Positions 61,692 through 64,000 of a stretch of 64,000 nucleotides of DNA are shown in pieces. The notes beneath the pieces were generated by a model. It saw only the letters and a program-made list of their open reading frames with translations, did not search any database and was not told the origin of the DNA. Each line of letters starts with the position of its first letter. Positions within the stretch are counted from its first letter, which is position 1. This stretch comes from Kuafuiihalomonas sp964473255 (GTDB lineage Bacteria; Myxococcota; Kuafuiibacteriia; Kuafuiibacteriales; Kuafuiibacteriaceae): positions 1 through 64,000 of the forward strand of contig CAYYOT010000016.1 in NCBI GenBank assembly GCA_964473255.1. Reading direction: 5' to 3'. The position numbers were made by a program, and so were the translations under genes.

Positions 61692-64000
61692 ATGGGTGAA
61701 CGAGGCATGATGGACCGCTTCAGGTGCCGCGCCCCTGCGCTGGCGTACGCGATGATCTTCGTGGCCTCCTGCCAAGAAGCCGAAGACTCGGGTCGGACGG
61801 ATGCCGGTGGGACGCGCGACCAGGGCCCAACCGACCGAGGACCGGTGCGTCCGGATCTGGGAGCCGACGGTGGCACCGTCCCGGATGCAGGATCGATCGC
61901 GGACTCGGGGCTCACCGACGCTGGGCGGCGGCCCTTTAGCTGTTCGGACCTGAGCTTGTGGTTCGAAGGGGTCTTGGCACCGGGGGATACGGTGGACGTC
62001 CAGGGGGTGCCGCCGGACGCTTCGTTTCGGCCGGTGCAGCGGTTCGGATCGGCATCGATCGAGCCGTGGGGCGCACGGAACCCGGGACAGGACTTCGTCC
62101 GGGTAGCCGTGCTGCCGGACCCCAGCGATCTGGACGGTGACGTCTTCACGTCGACCCTTGATCTGTTCGTGGATGGGACCGAGTGCACGAACGTAGGTAG
62201 CTTTCAGGTCTCTGGACTCCCCGACGCCGACCCCGCGGTCCTCGACGACGTGGTGGCCGGACTGGACCGAATTCAGAACGTCTTCACTCGTAGTCTCTCG
62301 GACATCACGCTCGAGGAGCTCGTCGCATCCGACCCGGAGGAGCTGGACGATCTAACCCGTTCGATCCGGGGTCTCGTCATCCTCAACGATGGACAGGACG
62401 GGGTGAAGAACCAGTTCGCCGCGCTCGACGATCGCGAGCGGCGCTTGGTGGCGCGGGGCTTGGCATACGCGGGCATTGCGGAGGTGCTGGAGGAAGTGGC
62501 GGTGCAGCTCGAAGCGGCTTTCCCTCCCGAGCCGCCGGGTGCGTTCAACGGCACGTGTGGCACCTCCATCGGCAGCATCGAGACCCGAGACCAGCTGGAC
62601 TGCTGGATGCAGAAGCAAAGCAACGCTGCGATCATCGCACCGGAGCTGTCATCGGCCTACGCGACCGCTCTCGGATTGGTCGTCGCCATCGTCACCAAGT
62701 TCCTGGGGCCAGCGGGAGCCGCCATCGACCTCAGTGTCGGCGTGGTCACGCTTTCGGTGAAACTGGCGGTGGAGATGGTCGAGAAGCTCGCTCCCGGCAA
62801 GTTCGTAACGTTCGGGCCGATCAACACCATCGACGTTCAGCTGTCCCAGGACACCTTCGAGTGGACGGACGAGAGTGTCGGCCGGTTCCAGAAGGCCGAG
62901 GTTACCGCCGAGAGTCAGGGATGGAAGCTGGGCGTGCTCACGATTATCGAAGCGATCGGGGTGGTCACCGGCGCCGCCGGGTTCGCCGGCAACTTCAGCC
63001 GCAATCTGGACGAGATCCGGGACCTATCGGGACTGTCTCGCCAGCAGGCGGTCAACGACGCGTTGGATAGCCTGCGGAAGTCGGTCAATGGCGAGAGCCT
63101 CGATGCCGGACTGGGGATTCTGACCGCATCGATCCAGACCGCGTTGGGCCTACAAGCGCAGCGCCTAGGAGAGGACCCGGTGTTCACGGTGTGGGAGTTT
63201 GCTCCCAAGCGCTTCGGCCCCTTCGACATCAGCGACGAGGTCGACATGGTCCGGCTCACGCCTGCGCCCCGGTCCAGCTTTGAGATCGACACTTTGCAGC
63301 GGACGTATCGGGTGTCGACGCGCAAGCCGCTGAACGTCGGGACCGATGGGCTGGAGTTCCGCCTGAAGGATGCCCTGAGTGACAAGTATGCGATGAAGAA
63401 CCCCCGAGCTCGTCTGGAGATTCGCGTCACTTGTCCCCGCGTCATGCTTCAGCCCCGAGCGCCATTTCTCGACCCGGAGGAAGAGGTCGGACTGGGTGCC
63501 AGCGTGTTCGATCTGAGCGACTACGACCCGGACGACCTTCGCTGGTCTTTGCTGCCATCCGACAAGGGCTCGTTGGACAAGACGACGGGCAAAGAAGTGC
63601 GGTACACGGCGCCCGCCGATCGCACGACGAACCGGGTACGGATATTGGTCGAATACATCCCGCGAGACCCACCCAACGGCCGCAACATCGAGGAGGAGTG
63701 CCCCACGGAGCACTTCGACCTAGGACTCGCCACCATCACCGACTGCTGCAGTGACCCAGAAGGTCCCGGGTGCGACGCGAGCGTTCGGTGCTTCTGCGAA
63801 GAGCCGCCCTTTCCGGACGAGTGTGCCCCACCCCCCGACTGTGACGACCCGGACATCACTCAAGCCGGCGGTCTGTTCGGTCCCGCGGTCGGCACTTGGG
63901 TGAACCGGAGCTCCGAGGGATTCACCATCAATGGGGAGCACATTCGGGATCTGATGATGTTGGATCTCGTCGCGTCTCCGGTAGCGGGCCCAAGTCCCCC
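61692..64000 (+). CDS. Large lipoprotein, 3' end outside window
   Basis: At least 769 residues, running off the right edge without a stop. ATG 61692 has GGAGGGCCAG upstream. The N-terminus is a signal peptide with lipobox VASC near residue 27, then a linker of DAGG/DRG/PDAG type. A domain of about 190 residues with two Cys follows (GTCGTSIGSIET, DCWMQ), then a hydrophobic Gly/Ala-rich helix pair (LGLVVAIVTKFLGPAGAA) near residues 323-350, then amphipathic helices and Ig-like strands (LSDYDPDDLRWSLLPSDKG) near 605. A Cys-rich stretch (DCCSDPEGPGCDAS, CFCEEPP) follows near residue 690. The family is not recognised; it is probably a large surface protein. Confidence 0.72.
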   Translation, partial: MGERGMMDRFRCRAPALAYAMIFVASCQEAEDSGRTDAGGTRDQGPTDRGPVRPDLGADGGTVPDAGSIADSGLTDAGRRPFSCSDLSLWFEGVLAPGDTVDVQGVPPDASFRPVQRFGSASIEPWGARNPGQDFVRVAVLPDPSDLDGDVFTSTLDLFVDGTECTNVGSFQVSGLPDADPAVLDDVVAGLDRIQNVFTRSLSDITLEELVASDPEELDDLTRSIRGLVILNDGQDGVKNQFAALDDRERRLVARGLAYAGIAEVLEEVAVQLEAAFPPEPPGAFNGTCGTSIGSIETRDQLDCWMQKQSNAAIIAPELSSAYATALGLVVAIVTKFLGPAGAAIDLSVGVVTLSVKLAVEMVEKLAPGKFVTFGPINTIDVQLSQDTFEWTDESVGRFQKAEVTAESQGWKLGVLTIIEAIGVVTGAAGFAGNFSRNLDEIRDLSGLSRQQAVNDALDSLRKSVNGESLDAGLGILTASIQTALGLQAQRLGEDPVFTVWEFAPKRFGPFDISDEVDMVRLTPAPRSSFEIDTLQRTYRVSTRKPLNVGTDGLEFRLKDALSDKYAMKNPRARLEIRVTCPRVMLQPRAPFLDPEEEVGLGASVFDLSDYDPDDLRWSLLPSDKGSLDKTTGKEVRYTAPADRTTNRVRILVEYIPRDPPNGRNIEEECPTEHFDLGLATITDCCSDPEGPGCDASVRCFCEEPPFPDECAPPPDCDDPDITQAGGLFGPAVGTWVNRSSEGFTINGEHIRDLMMLDLVASPVAGPSP

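Overview
The window is GC-rich bacterial chromosomal DNA, most likely from the Myxococcota (a former deltaproteobacterium of the Polyangia/Sandaracinus kind). This is inferred from the density of secreted lipoproteins with Asp/Ala/Gly-rich linkers after the lipobox, kelch-repeat giant lipoproteins, pacifastin-like and LamG domains, a gingipain-type peptidase and a lipid-type polyketide synthase. No rRNA, tRNA, CRISPR array or insertion sequence was seen.

Left part (1-17.7 kb, all minus strand): a four-gene operon in the order acyl-CoA dehydrogenase, a 2886-residue PUFA/secondary-lipid-type synthase (KS-AT-KS-4xACP-KR-DH), an 1806-residue single-chain acetyl-CoA-carboxylase-like protein with an eroded biotin-carboxylase domain, and a 4'-phosphopantetheinyl transferase. 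Spacings are 27 bp, 50 bp and a 4-bp ATGA overlap. All four carrier domains have Thr where the phosphopantetheine Ser should be. Downstream on the same strand lie a Dps and the start of an NtrC-type regulator with a degenerate receiver.

18-35 kb: a small lipoprotein, two coupled membrane proteins, a tandem pair of paralogous kelch lipoproteins (4-bp overlap), a surface protein with a C-terminal sorting-like anchor, a DUF4136-like gene remnant, a HemG-like flavodoxin, a fibronectin-type surface lipoprotein, gpsA, a cupin and an intact DUF4136-like lipoprotein.

35.4-40.2 kb: an anaerobic Ni-Fe carbon monoxide dehydrogenase operon, cooF-cooS-cooC-FAD/NAD(P) oxidoreductase, with overlapping genes and a CooC that carries its own His-rich N-terminal tail. 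Electrons from CO would pass from CooS via CooF to the flavoprotein. Convergent to it is an overlapping gene pair for a NagD-type HAD phosphatase and a glycerol-1-phosphate dehydrogenase. The window therefore encodes dehydrogenases for both glycerol-phosphate stereoisomers.

42.5-54.3 kb: a gingipain-like C25 peptidase, a thioredoxin-like [2Fe-2S] ferredoxin, a ferritin-like protein divergent from a His-rich repeat lipoprotein with a Fur-like box between them, an arsM-sigZ-like pair (arsenite methyltransferase plus ECF sigma factor, GTGA overlap), a lipoprotein and a membrane histidine kinase.

54.4-64 kb: almost only secreted lipoproteins (ZU5-like, LamG with a 48-bp tandem repeat, Cys-rich, pacifastin-like), some small possible genes or remnants, and a large lipoprotein running off the right edge.
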